Assembly: GCA_009773315.1 (NCBI GenBank)
Contig: WRPE01000002.1
Location: 1 to 64,000 of the forward strand
DNA from: Syntrophaceae bacterium
GTDB lineage: Bacteria > Desulfobacterota > Syntrophia > Syntrophales > Smithellaceae
Length of the DNA stretch: 64,000 nt
Direction of reading: 5' to 3'
Shown here: one piece after another, positions 17,197 to 28,838 of the stretch
Layout: every line of letters starts with the position of its first letter
Numbering within the stretch: position 1 is the first letter of the stretch
The notes under the pieces: generated by a model
What the model was told of the DNA's origin: nothing
The model's database searches: none
What the model saw: only the letters and a program-made list of their open reading frames with translations
Made by a program: the position numbers and the translations under genes

Positions 17197-17269
17197 TGGC
17201 TGGGGAACCAGGATTCGAACCTAGGTAGCAGGTTCAGAAACCTGAGTCCTACCTTGAGACGGTTCCCAA
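17197..17269 (-). tRNA. tRNA-Gln (CTG)-like, aberrant
   Basis: 73-nt minus-strand cloverleaf, four bases upstream of tRNA-Glu. The T-arm (GTTCGAATC) and 3' CCA are normal and the anticodon reads CUG. Oddities: position 8 is C instead of the near-universal U, acceptor pair 2:71 is U-C, and the anticodon arm has an extra base so the loop is 6 or 8 nt. It is either a decaying tRNA or contains sequence errors. Confidence 0.7.
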
Positions 17270-17369
17270 CAGCAAGGAAAGTCGAGCGTGAGTATCTATT
17301 CAATTCGATTTTAAAAGTCAAGATGAAAGTGACGCGTTTTGTATAATGTCGCAGCCTTCCCGCATGGAC

Positions 17370-18776
17370 TTATTTATTTTGAATGTCAATATAGGCAACC
17401 GCCGCGTTGATCCTTTGCACAACACGATCCTTGCCCAGTGTGACCATGATCTCATCAATGCCGGGGCTGACTGTTTTCCCGGTCAGAGCCACCCGTAGCG
17501 GCTGGGCGATCACTTTAAATTTAATATCTTTTTCTTCGGTGAAAGCCTTGAGAAATTCTTCAAGACCCTCTTTGGTAAAATTCTGCACGGATGGAATCGC
17601 AGCGGCCATAGCCTTTAAATGGGTGGCCACTTCGAGTACCAGAAACTTCTGTGCGGCCTGTTCATCATACTGAATCTGATCGGTAAAGTAGAAATTCGCT
17701 GCCCCGGCCAGCTCAGCAAGCGTTTTGACGCGCGGCTGCAAGTCAACAATGACTTTTTTCGTAAAATCGGCCTCGCCGATATTGGTCCCGGCGGGCCACA
17801 GAGTCTTCATCTCTTCCCTTAATCGCTCCGGATTTGCTTCCTTGATATAGTGCGCATTCAGCCATAGCAATTTTTCGGGATTGAAAACGGCGGGCGATTT
17901 GCCGACGGAGGAAAGAGCGAAATACTCAATCAGTTCTTTTGACGAAAAAATCTCCTGGTCTCCGTGCGACCAGCCCAGACGCACCAGATAATTAACTAGG
18001 GCTTCCGGCAGGTACCCCATCTCTTTGTAAGCCATAACAGAGGTGGCGCCGTGACGCTTGCTTAAGCGCGCCTTATCTGATCCCAGAATCATTGGGACAT
18101 GGGCGAATTTCGGCACATCAAACCCCAATGCCTGATACATCAAAATCTGGCGTGGGGTATTGTTGACGTGATCGTCTCCTCGAATGACGTGCGTAATGTT
18201 CATGAGCGCGTCGTCGATGACGACGGCAAAGTTGTAGGTGGGATAGCCGTCGCCGCGTTCAATGATCAAATCATCCAATTCATCATTATTAAAACTGATA
18301 TTGCCTTTAATGAGATCTTCCACAATCGTGATGCCGGTTTGCGCGCCGCGAAAGCGCACAACGCTGCCGGGTGATTTCTTTAAGTTTTTATCGCGGCAGG
18401 TACCGTCGTATTTGGGTTTCTTCCCGACGGTAAGCGCCGATTTTCTTTTTATTTCGAGCTCTTCGGAAGTACAGGTACAGATATAGGCCTTTCCTTCATT
18501 GATCAGCTTTTGGACCATATCACGGTGCAGATCGACGCGTTGGGCCTGAAAATATGGTCCTTCATCCCAATTCAGGCCCATCCATGTCATGGCATCCAGA
18601 ATCGCTTTTGTGGATTCGTCGGTTGAACGCTCCTGATCGGTGTCTTCAATTCTTAAAACAAATTCACCGCCATTATGACGGGAGAAAAGCCAGTTAAAAA
18701 GAGCGGTTCGCGCTCCTCCGATGTGCAAAAAACCGGTCGGGGACGGTGCAAAGCGGGTGCGTATTTTCGTGGTCAT
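17370..18776 (-). CDS. gltX: Glutamyl-tRNA synthetase
   Basis: 468-aa class I aminoacyl-tRNA synthetase charging tRNA-Glu. The HIGH-type motif is 'FAPSPTGFLHIGGAR' at residues 9-23 and the KMSKS-type loop is 'DKARLSKRHGATSV'; zinc-ligand-like cysteines are in 'CTCTSEE'. Length fits bacterial GltX. Start 18776 is chosen because AAGGGAA precedes it; the open frame extends upstream without a ribosome site. In many deltaproteobacteria this enzyme also misacylates tRNA-Gln; whether it does here cannot be read from the sequence. Confidence 0.96.
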   Translation of the reverse strand: MTTKIRTRFAPSPTGFLHIGGARTALFNWLFSRHNGGEFVLRIEDTDQERSTDESTKAILDAMTWMGLNWDEGPYFQAQRVDLHRDMVQKLINEGKAYICTCTSEELEIKRKSALTVGKKPKYDGTCRDKNLKKSPGSVVRFRGAQTGITIVEDLIKGNISFNNDELDDLIIERGDGYPTYNFAVVIDDALMNITHVIRGDDHVNNTPRQILMYQALGFDVPKFAHVPMILGSDKARLSKRHGATSVMAYKEMGYLPEALVNYLVRLGWSHGDQEIFSSKELIEYFALSSVGKSPAVFNPEKLLWLNAHYIKEANPERLREEMKTLWPAGTNIGEADFTKKVIVDLQPRVKTLAELAGAANFYFTDQIQYDEQAAQKFLVLEVATHLKAMAAAIPSVQNFTKEGLEEFLKAFTEEKDIKFKVIAQPLRVALTGKTVSPGIDEIMVTLGKDRVVQRINAAVAYIDIQNK

Positions 18777-18944
18777 GTTGTTTCCCTTAATTTTTGCAGT
18801 GTTATAGGGTTGCGGCTCGTCATTTGTCAAGCGCCTTTTGCCTTCCGAAAAGCAAATTGTTCTTGACAACACGATGATTTTATCATTTACTCACCGGCTT
18901 AGCGCGGCTGGCTTAATTTTTTTTAACAAGGCAATAAGGGTTCC

Positions 18945-19487
18945 ATGTCCGATTCTTTGAAAATTAATCTGACGATTCTTCCTGAGGAAGGGTTGCGATT
19001 GGCTTTTTCCGAAGGCGCCGCGTGGTTCAAAGAATGTTTTTCCGATGGTGAACTGCCTGAGTTTTCAATGATTAAGGCGGATCTTAACTGTCTGATCACC
19101 AAATCAGGCGAGACCATTTATATCCGGGGGGAACTGGCGGCGCAAATCAGCCAGGAGTGCGGTCGCTGTCTGGAACTGGCGACAATTTCCATCGGTGGGG
19201 AGTTTGTCTATACGTTGGTTCCGGCAAAGACAGAGGTCGAAGAAGATCTGGAGCTTACTGCCCAGGAACTCGAAACGAGCTATTATCGCGGTGATTTTAT
19301 CGATCTGGCGCCGATGATCTGCGAGCAGATTGTCCTGCAGGCGCCAATGAAGATTCTGTGCGCCGACGATTGCAAGGGCTTGTGTCCGCGTTGCGGCGTT
19401 AATTTGAATAACGGTTCCTGTAACTGCCGTTCGGATGTTGTGGATGATCGTCTGGCCGTGCTGAAAAAATTTAGAGTAAACAATTAA
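18945..19487 (+). CDS. yceD: YceD family protein (DUF177)
   Basis: 180-aa protein typically encoded directly before rpmF, as here. Motifs include 'QECGRCLELATISI' and the C-terminal Cys-rich 'LCADDCKGLCPRCGVNLNNG', which may bind a metal. In plants and bacteria YceD homologues influence 23S rRNA accumulation. It is the first gene of the yceD-rpmF pair, 23 nt apart. Confidence 0.9.
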   Translation: MSDSLKINLTILPEEGLRLAFSEGAAWFKECFSDGELPEFSMIKADLNCLITKSGETIYIRGELAAQISQECGRCLELATISIGGEFVYTLVPAKTEVEEDLELTAQELETSYYRGDFIDLAPMICEQIVLQAPMKILCADDCKGLCPRCGVNLNNGSCNCRSDVVDDRLAVLKKFRVNN

Positions 19488-19510
19488 TTTAAAAAAGAGG
19501 ATAATTTACC

Positions 19511-19696
19511 ATGCCAAATCCAGTAAAAAGACATTCCAAAACAAGACGTAATACCCGAAGGGCGCATGACTTCTTAAAACAACCCTCCATGTCGGTCTGC
19601 CCGCAATGCAGTGAACCGAAGATGCCCCACCGTGTTTGTCCGAATTGCGGCACGTATAAAGGCAGAGAAGTGATTTCGGCGGAAAAGATTTCCTAA
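19511..19696 (+). CDS. rpmF: Ribosomal protein bL32
   Basis: 61-aa ribosomal protein of the large subunit. The start '[20 protein letters not shown]' is diagnostic, and the four-Cys zinc ribbon is present ('CPQCSEP' and 'CPNCGTYKG'). AAAGAGG precedes the ATG. Confidence 0.98.
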   Translation: MPNPVKRHSKTRRNTRRAHDFLKQPSMSVCPQCSEPKMPHRVCPNCGTYKGREVISAEKIS

Positions 19697-20004
19697 AACA
19701 GCATAGCCGTTTTGAGGCAAATGCCGGCTTCTTGAGCGGCTGTCCATTGTTTTTGTGACAGGTGGTTCAGAATAAACCGGATGATTCAGTTTGTGGAAAT
19801 CTCTGCTGGCAAAAGGCGAGAAGGATTCGGTAAAAGCGTATCGGTTTAACCGACAGGTATCGCGCGGTTGAAAACTAAACGGATCTAAAATGCGAAGGGC
19901 TTCTGCATTGAAAAAAGTAAGGAAATTTTTTTCAAAAACAGGTAATAAGAGCAGCACTCGCTATAATTTATTTTAGTATAATATTGGACTGGAGGAGGGA
20001 ACTC
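19697..20004. other. Gap between rpmF and acpP
   Basis: 308 bases without a gene. In related genomes plsX, fabH, fabD and fabG often lie here, but no remnant of them was recognised. TATAAT-like boxes near 19962 and 19976 suggest a promoter for acpP. Confidence 0.5.
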
Positions 20005-20250
20005 ATGTCATTAGAATTAGAAGAAAAAGTTATTCAACTCGTCATGGAGCAGTTGGATGTGACCCGGGAACAATGCAAGCTGGAAGCGTCATTTATTGAT
20101 GATCTGGGCGCCGATTCTCTGGATCTGGTTGAGCTGATCATGGAGATGGAAGAAAAATTCGGCGTGGAGATCGCCGACGAAGAGCTGGAAAAAATTCGAA
20201 CGATTCAAGATGTAATCGATTTTATTAAGAAAAAAGGTATTAATCTTTAA
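20005..20250 (+). CDS. acpP: Acyl carrier protein
   Basis: 81-aa acidic acyl carrier protein of type II fatty acid synthesis. The phosphopantetheine site is Ser38 in '[15 protein letters not shown]'. A strong GGAGGAGGG ribosome site precedes ATG 20005. fabF follows by 25 nt, the common acpP-fabF arrangement. Confidence 0.98.
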   Translation: MSLELEEKVIQLVMEQLDVTREQCKLEASFIDDLGADSLDLVELIMEMEEKFGVEIADEELEKIRTIQDVIDFIKKKGINL

Positions 20251-20275
20251 GTCTTTTAAATCAGGATCATTGTTC

Positions 20276-21517
20276 ATGAAAAGGCGTGTTGTTATAACAG
20301 GACTCGGTGCCCTGACTCCCCTTGGTAACTCCGTTTCGGAATCATGGGCGGGCGCCGTTGCGGGAAAGTCCGGTATTGGCCCTATTACCCGGTTTGATGC
20401 CGCCGCTTTCAGCTCCCGAATCGCAGGCGAAATTAAAAACTTTGATCCACTGCAATATGTCGATAAAAAAGAAGTCCGGCGCTATGACAACTTTGCTATT
20501 TATGCACTGGCCGCAGCCCAGATGGCTCTGGAGGATGCGGCGCTGACCATTGGCCCGGAGATTGCCGAGCGGGTAGGTGTGATCATCGGTTCCGCCATCG
20601 GCGGCGCCCAGACCATTGAAGACGAAGTTAGAGTGCTCTATGCTTCGGGTCCTCGTAAAGTATCGCCTTTTGGCGTACCGGCGATTCTGCCTAATCTGGC
20701 ATCAGGCCATGTCTCCATGCGTTTTGGCGCGAAAGGTCCCATCAGTTGTACCGTGACGGCCTGCGCCGCAGGCACATCGGCCATCGGCGATTCTTACAAA
20801 ATCATCGCTTACGGCGACGCAGACGCCATGATTACCGGCGGTGTCGAAGCAGCGGTGACGCCGTTGGGTGTCGGCGGGTTCTGCGCCATGCGCGCGCTAT
20901 CCACCCGCAATGACGACCCGCAAAAAGCCAGCCGGCCTTTCGACAAAGGACGTAATGGCTTTGTCATTGCCGAAGGTTGCGGTGTGCTGATCCTGGAAGA
21001 ATTATCCTTTGCGTTGAGACGTGGCGCAAAGATTTACGCCGAGATGGTTGGCTACGGATGCACGTCCGATGCCTTTCACTTGGCGGCGCCCCCGCCTGAA
21101 CACGAAGGCGCCGGCCGCAGCATGCAGGTGGCGCTCAAAGACGCCGGTCTGCAAACGACGGATATTGACTATATCAACGCCCACGGGACATCCACACCAC
21201 TCAATGATCTATATGAATCGCAGGCGATCAGGAATCTTTTCGGCGAACATACAAAAAAGCTGATGGTCAGTTCGACCAAATCCATGACCGGTCACATGCT
21301 GGGAGGCACAGGCGGTGTGGAAGCGATTTTTTGCGCGAAAGCGATTCAAGAGGGTATCATTCCACCGACTATCAATCTGGAAAATCCGGATGCGGAATGT
21401 GGTCTGGATTACGTGCCGAATGTCGCCCGGCATAAAGAAATTTCCACCGCCATGTCCAATAGTTTTGGGTTTGGCGGTGTTAATGCAGTGATCATTTTGA
21501 AGAAATACAGAGACTAG
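20276..21517 (+). CDS. fabF: Beta-ketoacyl-ACP synthase II
   Basis: 413-aa condensing enzyme that elongates acyl-ACP with malonyl-ACP. The catalytic triad is visible: Cys163 in '[13 protein letters not shown]', His in '[11 protein letters not shown]' and His in '[13 protein letters not shown]'. Length is typical (about 412). ATG 20276 starts '[11 protein letters not shown]'. Confidence 0.98.
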   Translation: MKRRVVITGLGALTPLGNSVSESWAGAVAGKSGIGPITRFDAAAFSSRIAGEIKNFDPLQYVDKKEVRRYDNFAIYALAAAQMALEDAALTIGPEIAERVGVIIGSAIGGAQTIEDEVRVLYASGPRKVSPFGVPAILPNLASGHVSMRFGAKGPISCTVTACAAGTSAIGDSYKIIAYGDADAMITGGVEAAVTPLGVGGFCAMRALSTRNDDPQKASRPFDKGRNGFVIAEGCGVLILEELSFALRRGAKIYAEMVGYGCTSDAFHLAAPPPEHEGAGRSMQVALKDAGLQTTDIDYINAHGTSTPLNDLYESQAIRNLFGEHTKKLMVSSTKSMTGHMLGGTGGVEAIFCAKAIQEGIIPPTINLENPDAECGLDYVPNVARHKEISTAMSNSFGFGGVNAVIILKKYRD

Positions 21518-21541
21518 TTATTTCTGGAGGAATTTTTATCA

Positions 21542-22792
21542 ATGTCATTTTTAGATCAAGTTGATCCGGAAGTCGCAAAGGCCATAGCACTGGAAACAAG
21601 ACGTCAGGCGGGAAAACTGGAACTCATCGCTTCGGAGAATTTTGTCAGCGAAGCCGTTTTGGAAGCCCAGGGTTCTGTGATGACCAATAAATATGCTGAA
21701 GGTTACCCGGGTAAACGCTATTATGGCGGCTGTGAATATGTCGATATTGCAGAGAGTCTGGCGATTGAACGTTGCAAGACGCTCTTTGGCGCGGAAGAAG
21801 TCAATGTGCAGCCGCACTCCGGAACGCAGGCCAACATGGCTGTTTACTTTGCGGCGTGTTCTCCCGGCGATACGGTTTTAGGCATGAATTTGTCGCATGG
21901 CGGCCATTTGTCGCACGGCAGCCCGGCGAATTTTTCCGGGAAATTTTACAAGATCGTTCCTTACGGCGTCAGCCGCGATACGGAAACCATAGATTATGAC
22001 GAAATGGCCAAATTGGCCCGTGAACATAAACCCAAAATGATTGTCGTCGGCGCGAGCGCCTATCCGCGAACGATTGACTTCAACAAATTCCGCGCCGTGG
22101 CCGATGAAGTCGGTGCGGTGATCATGGCGGACATCGCGCACATTGCGGGACTGGTTGCGGTGGGCCTGCATCCCTCGCCGATTCCCGTTTGCGAATATGT
22201 TACCACCACCACGCACAAGACCCTGCGCGGACCGCGCGGCGGACTCGTCATGTGCAAGGAGCCCTACATAAAAATCCTCAACAGTCGCGTTTTCCCCGGC
22301 ATGCAGGGCGGCCCCCTGATGCACATCATCGCCGCCAAGGCCGTGGCCCTGAAAGAAGCATTGTTGCCCGAATTCAAGGAATATCAACAGCAGATTATTA
22401 AAAACGCTCAGGCGATGGCGGACGAATTAAAGAACGAAGGCTTCCGTCTGGTGTCGGGCGGTACGGACAATCACCTGATGCTCGTTGATCTGACTGCCAA
22501 AGGCGTGACGGGCAAGGATGCGCAGGAAGCTCTTGATCGCGCGGCCATTACCGTCAATAAAAACGGCATCCCTTTTGATACGCAGGGGCCGATGGTTACC
22601 AGCGGCATCCGTATCGGTACGCCGGCGCTCACGACCCGTGGCATGAAGGAAAATGAAATGCGCCTCATCGCCTCGCTGATCGCCGATGTGATCAACCATA
22701 TTAATGATGAGCAAACCATCAAAGCCGTGGCCGAAAAAGTGAAAACGCTTTGCGCCCGGTTCCCGCTGTATGCGCAAAGGGTAAAAGGGTAA
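21542..22792 (+). CDS. glyA: Serine hydroxymethyltransferase
   Basis: 416-aa PLP enzyme interconverting serine plus tetrahydrofolate with glycine plus methylene-tetrahydrofolate. The PLP-lysine motif is '[15 protein letters not shown]'; other signatures are '[16 protein letters not shown]' and '[15 protein letters not shown]'. GGAGG precedes the ATG. The order fabF-glyA-deaminase-nrdR-rib is typical of deltaproteobacteria. Confidence 0.98.
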   Translation: MSFLDQVDPEVAKAIALETRRQAGKLELIASENFVSEAVLEAQGSVMTNKYAEGYPGKRYYGGCEYVDIAESLAIERCKTLFGAEEVNVQPHSGTQANMAVYFAACSPGDTVLGMNLSHGGHLSHGSPANFSGKFYKIVPYGVSRDTETIDYDEMAKLAREHKPKMIVVGASAYPRTIDFNKFRAVADEVGAVIMADIAHIAGLVAVGLHPSPIPVCEYVTTTTHKTLRGPRGGLVMCKEPYIKILNSRVFPGMQGGPLMHIIAAKAVALKEALLPEFKEYQQQIIKNAQAMADELKNEGFRLVSGGTDNHLMLVDLTAKGVTGKDAQEALDRAAITVNKNGIPFDTQGPMVTSGIRIGTPALTTRGMKENEMRLIASLIADVINHINDEQTIKAVAEKVKTLCARFPLYAQRVKG

Positions 22793-22846
22793 AAGGGGAT
22801 TCCGACGGGGCGCAGATACAGGCGACTCATCAGAAAGCGGAAAAAC

Positions 22847-23341
22847 ATGACGGAAAATCACACGCCGTCGCATCATGTTTCAGACAAAGTCAATTCCCGT
22901 CCCGACTGGGATACGTATTTTCTGGATATTGTCGATCTGGTTTCGAGACGCAGCACCTGTCTGCGCCGCGCAGTAGGGGCCGGCCTCGTTCGCGACCGGA
23001 GGATTCTGGCCACCGGCTACAACGGCGCCCCGTCCAAATTGAAGCATTGCCTGGATATCGGTTGCCTGCGCGAGCAGCTCAACGTGCCGTCCGGCGAACG
23101 CCATGAATTATGCCGTGGCCTGCACGCGGAACAAAACGCGATTATTCAGGCCGCCCTGCATGGTGTCAGCGCAAAAGATTCCACTCTGTATTGCACCAAT
23201 CATCCCTGCGTCATTTGCGCCAAGATGATAATCAATGCCGGCATCACACGCATTGTCATCCGCGACGGCTACAGCGATAAGCTCGCCGCGGATATGTTCA
23301 AAGAAGCGGGTATCGGCGTTGTGCAGTTGAAGAACTTATAG
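22847..23341 (+). CDS. dCMP deaminase family protein (ComEB-like)
   Basis: 164-aa zinc deaminase. Zinc-site motifs are '[14 protein letters not shown]' (HAE) and '[16 protein letters not shown]' (PCxxC). It would convert dCMP to dUMP for thymidylate synthesis. In many relatives it stands at this place before nrdR. The start at 22847 overlaps no other gene; 54 nt separate it from glyA. Confidence 0.9.
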   Translation: MTENHTPSHHVSDKVNSRPDWDTYFLDIVDLVSRRSTCLRRAVGAGLVRDRRILATGYNGAPSKLKHCLDIGCLREQLNVPSGERHELCRGLHAEQNAIIQAALHGVSAKDSTLYCTNHPCVICAKMIINAGITRIVIRDGYSDKLAADMFKEAGIGVVQLKNL

Positions 23342-23361
23342 AGGATCGGTCGAGCGAAATC

Positions 23362-23823
23362 ATGAAATGTCCCTTTTGCGGTAACGCGGAAAACAAGGTG
23401 ATTGATTCCCGGATCAGCAAGGACGGCAAAGCCATTCGACGCCGCCGTGAATGTTTGGGTTGCGCCCGGCGTTTTACCACGTATGAATATGTGGAAGACA
23501 TTCTGCCGATGGTGGTGAAAAAAGACGGGCGGCGTGAACCGTTTGACCGGATAAAAATACGCAACGGGGTGATGACGGCCTGTGAAAAACGCCCGATCAG
23601 CATGGAAGACATGGAAAAAATAGTCGAAAACGTGGAATCCGCCTGTCAGGAGTTTCAGGGAGAAGAAATTCCATCCTCGGTGATCGGCGAAAAAGTCATG
23701 GCCGAACTCAAAACGCTCGATGGTGTGGCCTATGTGCGGTTTGCATCCGTGTATCGTCAATTCCGCGACGTCGGCGAATTTATGGCGGAATTAAAAGATT
23801 TGTTGAGTAAGGGCAAAAAATAA
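23362..23823 (+). CDS. nrdR: Transcriptional repressor NrdR
   Basis: 153-aa regulator of ribonucleotide reductase genes. It has the N-terminal zinc ribbon ('[17 protein letters not shown]' and '[15 protein letters not shown]') and an ATP-cone ('[16 protein letters not shown]'). Length matches the family (about 150). The next gene, ribE, begins 2 nt after its stop. Confidence 0.97.
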   Translation: MKCPFCGNAENKVIDSRISKDGKAIRRRRECLGCARRFTTYEYVEDILPMVVKKDGRREPFDRIKIRNGVMTACEKRPISMEDMEKIVENVESACQEFQGEEIPSSVIGEKVMAELKTLDGVAYVRFASVYRQFRDVGEFMAELKDLLSKGKK

Positions 23824-23825
23824 TT

Positions 23826-24461
23826 ATGTTTACCGGTATTGTCGAAGGAGGGGGAAAAGTTGTTCGCCTGACGATGAAGGGCGCGGACGGCTTGTTGGAA
23901 ATTGAGGCCGCGATTGATTTGAGCGAGGTGTCCCTGGGCGACAGCATTGCGGTCAACGGCGCTTGCCTGACGGTGACCTCGAAAACGGCTAAAACATTTA
24001 CCGCCGACGTTTCCGCCGAATCATTGAGCAAGACGACACTCAAGCACTTGCAGGCCGGACATCCAGTCAATCTGGAGAAATCCCTGCGCATCGGCGGCTT
24101 TATGGGCGGCCATTTTGTGCTGGGCCACGTGGACGGGATCGGCCGCATTCTCTCCAAAACGCAGAAGTCCGGGTCGATTATCTTCGCCATCGAAGCCGCT
24201 GAACCCTTGTCGCGTTACATTGTGGAAAAAGGATCGGTGGCCATCGACGGCATCAGCCTGACGGTGAACAAGCTTGAAAAAGGCCGATTTTATGTTAATA
24301 TCATTCCACACACAGCCGTCCATACGACGCTGACCGGGAAAAAAGAAGCCGAATGGGTGAACATTGAAACGGATATTCTGGGGAAATATGTAGAAAAGTT
24401 ATTGCAAACACCGCGGGGAATCGATAAGGATTTTCTCGTCGAACATGGTTTTATTAAATAA
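23826..24461 (+). CDS. ribE: Riboflavin synthase alpha chain
   Basis: 211-aa enzyme dismutating 6,7-dimethyl-8-ribityllumazine to riboflavin. The two lumazine-binding repeats start '[12 protein letters not shown]' and '[15 protein letters not shown]'; '[12 protein letters not shown]' and '[12 protein letters not shown]' mark the two halves. It is packed between nrdR and ribBA; ribD, often found here, is absent. Confidence 0.97.
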   Translation: MFTGIVEGGGKVVRLTMKGADGLLEIEAAIDLSEVSLGDSIAVNGACLTVTSKTAKTFTADVSAESLSKTTLKHLQAGHPVNLEKSLRIGGFMGGHFVLGHVDGIGRILSKTQKSGSIIFAIEAAEPLSRYIVEKGSVAIDGISLTVNKLEKGRFYVNIIPHTAVHTTLTGKKEAEWVNIETDILGKYVEKLLQTPRGIDKDFLVEHGFIK

Positions 24462-24473
24462 GAAGGATGAAAA

Positions 24474-25676
24474 ATGGCAGTTAGTAAAATTTCGGAAGCA
24501 ATTGAAGACATTCGCAATGGGAAGATGGTTATTCTCGTTGATGATGAAGATCGGGAAAACGAAGGTGATCTTTTTATGGCGGCGCAGTTTGTCACGCCGG
24601 AAGCGATTAATTTCATGGCGAGATTGGGACGCGGGTTGATTTGCCTGACGATTAATGAAGAAATCGCCAACCGTCTGAAGCTCCACCTGATGGTGAAAGA
24701 CAATCAAGCGCGTTTCGGTACAGCGTTTACCATTTCCATCGAAGCGCGTCACGGCGTTTCCACCGGTATTTCCGCGGCAGACCGTGCCGCAACGATCCTG
24801 GCGGCGGTGAATCCCGCAGCCAAGCCGGACGATATTGTGAGCCCCGGGCACGTGTTCCCGATTCTGGCGCGCAAAGGCGGCGTTCTGGTGCGCACAGGCC
24901 AGACTGAAGGATCGGTGGATTTATGCCGACTGGCTGGACTCACGCCGTCGGGTGTGATTTGCGAAATCATGAAGGACGATGGCACGATGGCGCGGATGCC
25001 GGACTTGGAAATTTTTGCCCGCGAGCACAACCTCAAGATCTGCACAATCGCCGATTTAATTGATTACCGGATGCAGAACGAATCGCTCATCCGGCGGGTG
25101 GCGGAGGCATCGCTTCCCAGCTCTTTTGGCGGCGATTTTCAAATCATTATTTATGAAAACGATGTGGATGACATGCAGCATATCGCCCTGGTGAAAGGCG
25201 AAATCAGCAAAAGTGATGAAGTGCTGGTTCGCGTGCATTCAGAGTGCCTGACCGGCGACATTTTTTCTTCGGCCCGGTGCGACTGCGGCGATCAGCTTCA
25301 TCGCGCCATGGAAATGATCGGCGAAGAAGGCAAAGGCGTCATTGTCTATATGCGGCAGGAAGGACGGGGCATCGGCCTGGTCAACAAGATCAAGGCTTAT
25401 GCGCTTCAGGAAACGGGACACGACACCGTAGAGGCCAATATCGCCCTGGGCTTTAAGGCGGATTTGAGAGATTACGGCATTGGCGCGCAGATTCTTGCGG
25501 ATCTGGGTGTGCATAAAATGAGGCTTTTGACCAACAATCCCAAAAAGATTGTCGGATTGGAAGGCTACGGCATCGAAGTTACGAAGCGCATGCCGATTGA
25601 AATTCCGCCCAACGAAAGTAATATTCGATATATGACCACCAAAAAAAGCAAGATGGGTCATATCCTGGAGCTGTAG
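24474..25676 (+). CDS. ribBA: Bifunctional DHBP synthase / GTP cyclohydrolase II
   Basis: 400-aa fusion. The N-terminal RibB half (about 1-200) has '[16 protein letters not shown]' and '[11 protein letters not shown]'. The C-terminal RibA half has the zinc site '[20 protein letters not shown]' and '[15 protein letters not shown]'. It supplies both precursors of riboflavin. AGAAGGATG lies just before the ATG. Confidence 0.97.
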   Translation: MAVSKISEAIEDIRNGKMVILVDDEDRENEGDLFMAAQFVTPEAINFMARLGRGLICLTINEEIANRLKLHLMVKDNQARFGTAFTISIEARHGVSTGISAADRAATILAAVNPAAKPDDIVSPGHVFPILARKGGVLVRTGQTEGSVDLCRLAGLTPSGVICEIMKDDGTMARMPDLEIFAREHNLKICTIADLIDYRMQNESLIRRVAEASLPSSFGGDFQIIIYENDVDDMQHIALVKGEISKSDEVLVRVHSECLTGDIFSSARCDCGDQLHRAMEMIGEEGKGVIVYMRQEGRGIGLVNKIKAYALQETGHDTVEANIALGFKADLRDYGIGAQILADLGVHKMRLLTNNPKKIVGLEGYGIEVTKRMPIEIPPNESNIRYMTTKKSKMGHILEL

Positions 25677-25754
25677 AAGTGAGGAGGCGCATTGCGCGAA
25701 GAAAATTAGAACAAGACCCCTTGTTCATACTAACATAAGGATGGTGCTGAAATC

Positions 25755-26225
25755 ATGCCGAAAATAATTGAAGGAAAAATTGTTGCCAAGGGAATGAAGT
25801 TCGCGATTGCCGCGAGCCGTTTCAACGATTTCATCAGCGGTCGGTTAATTGAAGGCGCGGTTGATACGCTGATTCGGGCCGGCGCGGATGAAAAAGATAT
25901 CGTCATTTACAAAGTACCCGGCGCGTTCGAACTGCCGCTTGCGGCAAAAAAGCTGGCCAAGAGCGCGCGCTTTGACGCGGTGATTTGTCTGGGTGCGGTC
26001 ATTCGCGGCGCGACGCCGCATTTTGAATATGTCAGCGCGGAAGTCTCCAAAGGGGTTGCCAGTGTTGGACTGGACGCGGAAATTCCGGTGGTCTTCGGTG
26101 TGCTGACGACAGACACCATTGAACAAGCCATTGAACGGGCAGGCACAAAGTCCGGCAACAAAGGCGCGGATGCGGCGATGGCGGCGATCGAAATGGTCGA
26201 TCTGTTCAAAAAAATTAACGCATAA
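25755..26225 (+). CDS. ribH: 6,7-dimethyl-8-ribityllumazine synthase
   Basis: 156-aa lumazine synthase. Signatures are '[19 protein letters not shown]', '[15 protein letters not shown]', '[16 protein letters not shown]' with the catalytic His, and '[19 protein letters not shown]'. ribE, ribBA and ribH form a compact riboflavin operon leading into nusB. Confidence 0.97.
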   Translation: MPKIIEGKIVAKGMKFAIAASRFNDFISGRLIEGAVDTLIRAGADEKDIVIYKVPGAFELPLAAKKLAKSARFDAVICLGAVIRGATPHFEYVSAEVSKGVASVGLDAEIPVVFGVLTTDTIEQAIERAGTKSGNKGADAAMAAIEMVDLFKKINA

Positions 26226-26280
26226 GTAAAGAAATGAAACAGCGTCGTAATAACCCGGCGCTTCCGGATTTGAGGATTAG

Positions 26281-26736
26281 ATGCAAGAACGGAGAAAGGC
26301 GCGCGAAGTTGCCTTACAGGTTCTTTACAGTTTGAATTTTGTCAATCTCGATGTGGAAAAGGCCTTGGAGCTTTTCTGGGGGAATTTTGTCGCGCCCAAG
26401 TCGGCCAAGGAATTCGCGGCCACTCTCGCCTCCGGCACCTGGCATCATCGTGAAGAGTTGGACGGGCTGATCGCCGGCTGTTCGGACAACTGGTCGCTCA
26501 GCCGTATGTCGAAAGTTGATATCAGCATTTTGCGGATGGCTGTTTTTGAATTTCTTTACTGCGACGACATCCCGCCCAAAGTCAGCATCAATGAAGCGGT
26601 CGATCTGGGGAAAATATTCGGGTCGGAAAATTCCGGATCTTTTATCAATGGCATCCTCGATGCTCTCAATTTGAAATTGAATAAAAACAATGCAGCTAAA
26701 TCTGTCCACCCATCCACCCGACCGACAAAAGCATAA
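26281..26736 (+). CDS. nusB: Transcription antitermination factor NusB
   Basis: 151-aa all-helical NusB, beginning '[20 protein letters not shown]' and containing '[19 protein letters not shown]' and '[19 protein letters not shown]'. It binds boxA RNA with NusE in rRNA antitermination. Its 3' end overlaps the next gene by up to 47 nt. Confidence 0.96.
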   Translation: MQERRKAREVALQVLYSLNFVNLDVEKALELFWGNFVAPKSAKEFAATLASGTWHHREELDGLIAGCSDNWSLSRMSKVDISILRMAVFEFLYCDDIPPKVSINEAVDLGKIFGSENSGSFINGILDALNLKLNKNNAAKSVHPSTRPTKA

Positions 26737-27262
26737 GTGCCTGGCCCTGGGTTATTTCAGCGATGAAAAACCACCGCGAGGTATTTGCGGACTGATAGAT
26801 TGGCGTCTTAACGGCATGATTTCGTGGGAAATCAAGCAGGGTCACATCAACGGCGAGTTCAAGGAAAAGGTGGTGATCCCCTATCCGCAACGCATCGGCT
26901 CCGAGTTACTTTTTCTTTTCGGGCTGGGCAATCTTACCGATCTTTCCTACGACCGCATTTACACCGTGGCCTATGGAATTGCCGGCGCGATTGACGCCAT
27001 GAAACTGCGGGAATTTGCGTTTGATCTGCCGGGAGACGGGCGTTCGGAATTGACCACTGCCGGTATGCTGGAAGCCATGATGACCGGTTTTTTTGATTTC
27101 TTATCGGATGACGTCAGCAAACTCGCCAATGTCAGTATCTGCCTGCTTACTTCTTCAGAGCGCTTAGCAGGCGTTGAGCAGGGGATTGCCCAATTTCATA
27201 AAAATGTGCGGCACATGGGTTTGGTCGATTTCAGCGCGGTTCATGACGAATCTCCTTCATGA
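26690..27262 (+). CDS. Leucyl-aminopeptidase N-domain-like protein
   Basis: 190-aa protein resembling the non-catalytic N-terminal domain of M17 leucyl aminopeptidase (macro-like fold): '[20 protein letters not shown]' and '[20 protein letters not shown]'. The catalytic M17 domain is absent. It overlaps nusB by 47 nt if ATG 26690 is used; a later start near 26810 (ATGATTTCG) would avoid the overlap but cut conserved sequence. A stand-alone protein of this kind after nusB occurs in some deltaproteobacteria; function unknown. Confidence 0.7.
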   Translation: MQLNLSTHPPDRQKHKCLALGYFSDEKPPRGICGLIDWRLNGMISWEIKQGHINGEFKEKVVIPYPQRIGSELLFLFGLGNLTDLSYDRIYTVAYGIAGAIDAMKLREFAFDLPGDGRSELTTAGMLEAMMTGFFDFLSDDVSKLANVSICLLTSSERLAGVEQGIAQFHKNVRHMGLVDFSAVHDESPS

Positions 27263-27322
27263 AACGCTTTATCCGTCGTTATCTTCCAGTTCTGTTTCTG
27301 ACTCGCTCCCCTTATAAAAACA

Positions 27323-27351
27323 TTGACACATTATATCGATCTCCCTATAAT
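27323..27351 (+). promoter_or_regulatory. Consensus sigma-70 promoter of the ABC importer operon
   Basis: TTGACA (27323-27328) and TATAAT (27346-27351) with an exact 17-bp spacer, about 50 nt upstream of the substrate-binding protein start. This matches the full consensus, implying strong or constitutive expression. Confidence 0.85.
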
Positions 27352-27364
27352 CACGCCGCATTAA

Positions 27365-28153
<789 letters not shown>

Positions 28154-28172
28154 AAGGGCGCAAACCCGACCA

Positions 28173-28826
28173 ATGACATTCTGGAACATTCTTATGGCCC
28201 TGGCCAACGGCGCGGGATATACGATCCTGGTGACGATAGCCAGTGTCTGCGCCGGCCTGGCCATAGGATTATTAATGGCTGTTTTGAGCAGATTGCAGTG
28301 GAAGCCGCTCTCACTTTTCCTTGCCGCTTATCTCTATGTATTTCGCTCGATACCCGTTCTGGTTCTCCTTTTTATCGTCTTTTTCGGCCTGCCGAGCATG
28401 GGCATCCGGATTCCACCGTTCACGGCGATGGTGTTGACCCTGGGGCTTATTTCCGGAGCTTACCTCGCGGAAATATTCCGTGGCGCCATGTCCGCCGTTG
28501 ACCGGGATGAAATCCTGGCTGCCGAAGCCATGGGAATGAGCCGGATGCAGAGTTTTCTCTATATCGTTCTTCCGCAAATGTTCAGAATGTCCATCCCGGG
28601 TATGATCAATGAGTTTACCTCCATTTTGAAGTATACCCCTTTCGCCTACACCGTGGGGATACCCGAGATCATGAAAGAGGCCATGAGTCTTGCCGCTCTG
28701 ACCTTGCGGGGGGTTGAAATCTATCTGGCTGTCGGGATTATCTACTTTGCCATCTACAAGTTGTTTGTGATGCTTTTTATGGTTCTCGAGAAAAAATTCC
28801 GGGTTCCCGGTTTGGCTCATGAGTGA
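28173..28826 (+). CDS. Amino acid ABC transporter permease (first)
   Basis: 217-aa HisM/GlnP-type permease with about five membrane helices. The EAA loop is 'DEILAAEAMGMSRMQSFLYI' followed by 'VLPQMFRMSIPGMINEF'. It pairs with the second permease at 29582 to form the membrane channel. It lies 19 nt after the binding protein gene. Confidence 0.92.
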   Translation: MTFWNILMALANGAGYTILVTIASVCAGLAIGLLMAVLSRLQWKPLSLFLAAYLYVFRSIPVLVLLFIVFFGLPSMGIRIPPFTAMVLTLGLISGAYLAEIFRGAMSAVDRDEILAAEAMGMSRMQSFLYIVLPQMFRMSIPGMINEFTSILKYTPFAYTVGIPEIMKEAMSLAALTLRGVEIYLAVGIIYFAIYKLFVMLFMVLEKKFRVPGLAHE

Positions 28827-28838
28827 GAAGGAATAACA

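Noticed and set aside
23700..25760. FMN riboswitch before riboflavin genes
   Set aside because: ribE follows nrdR by 2 nt and ribH's 78-nt leader is too short and lacks the conserved riboswitch core.
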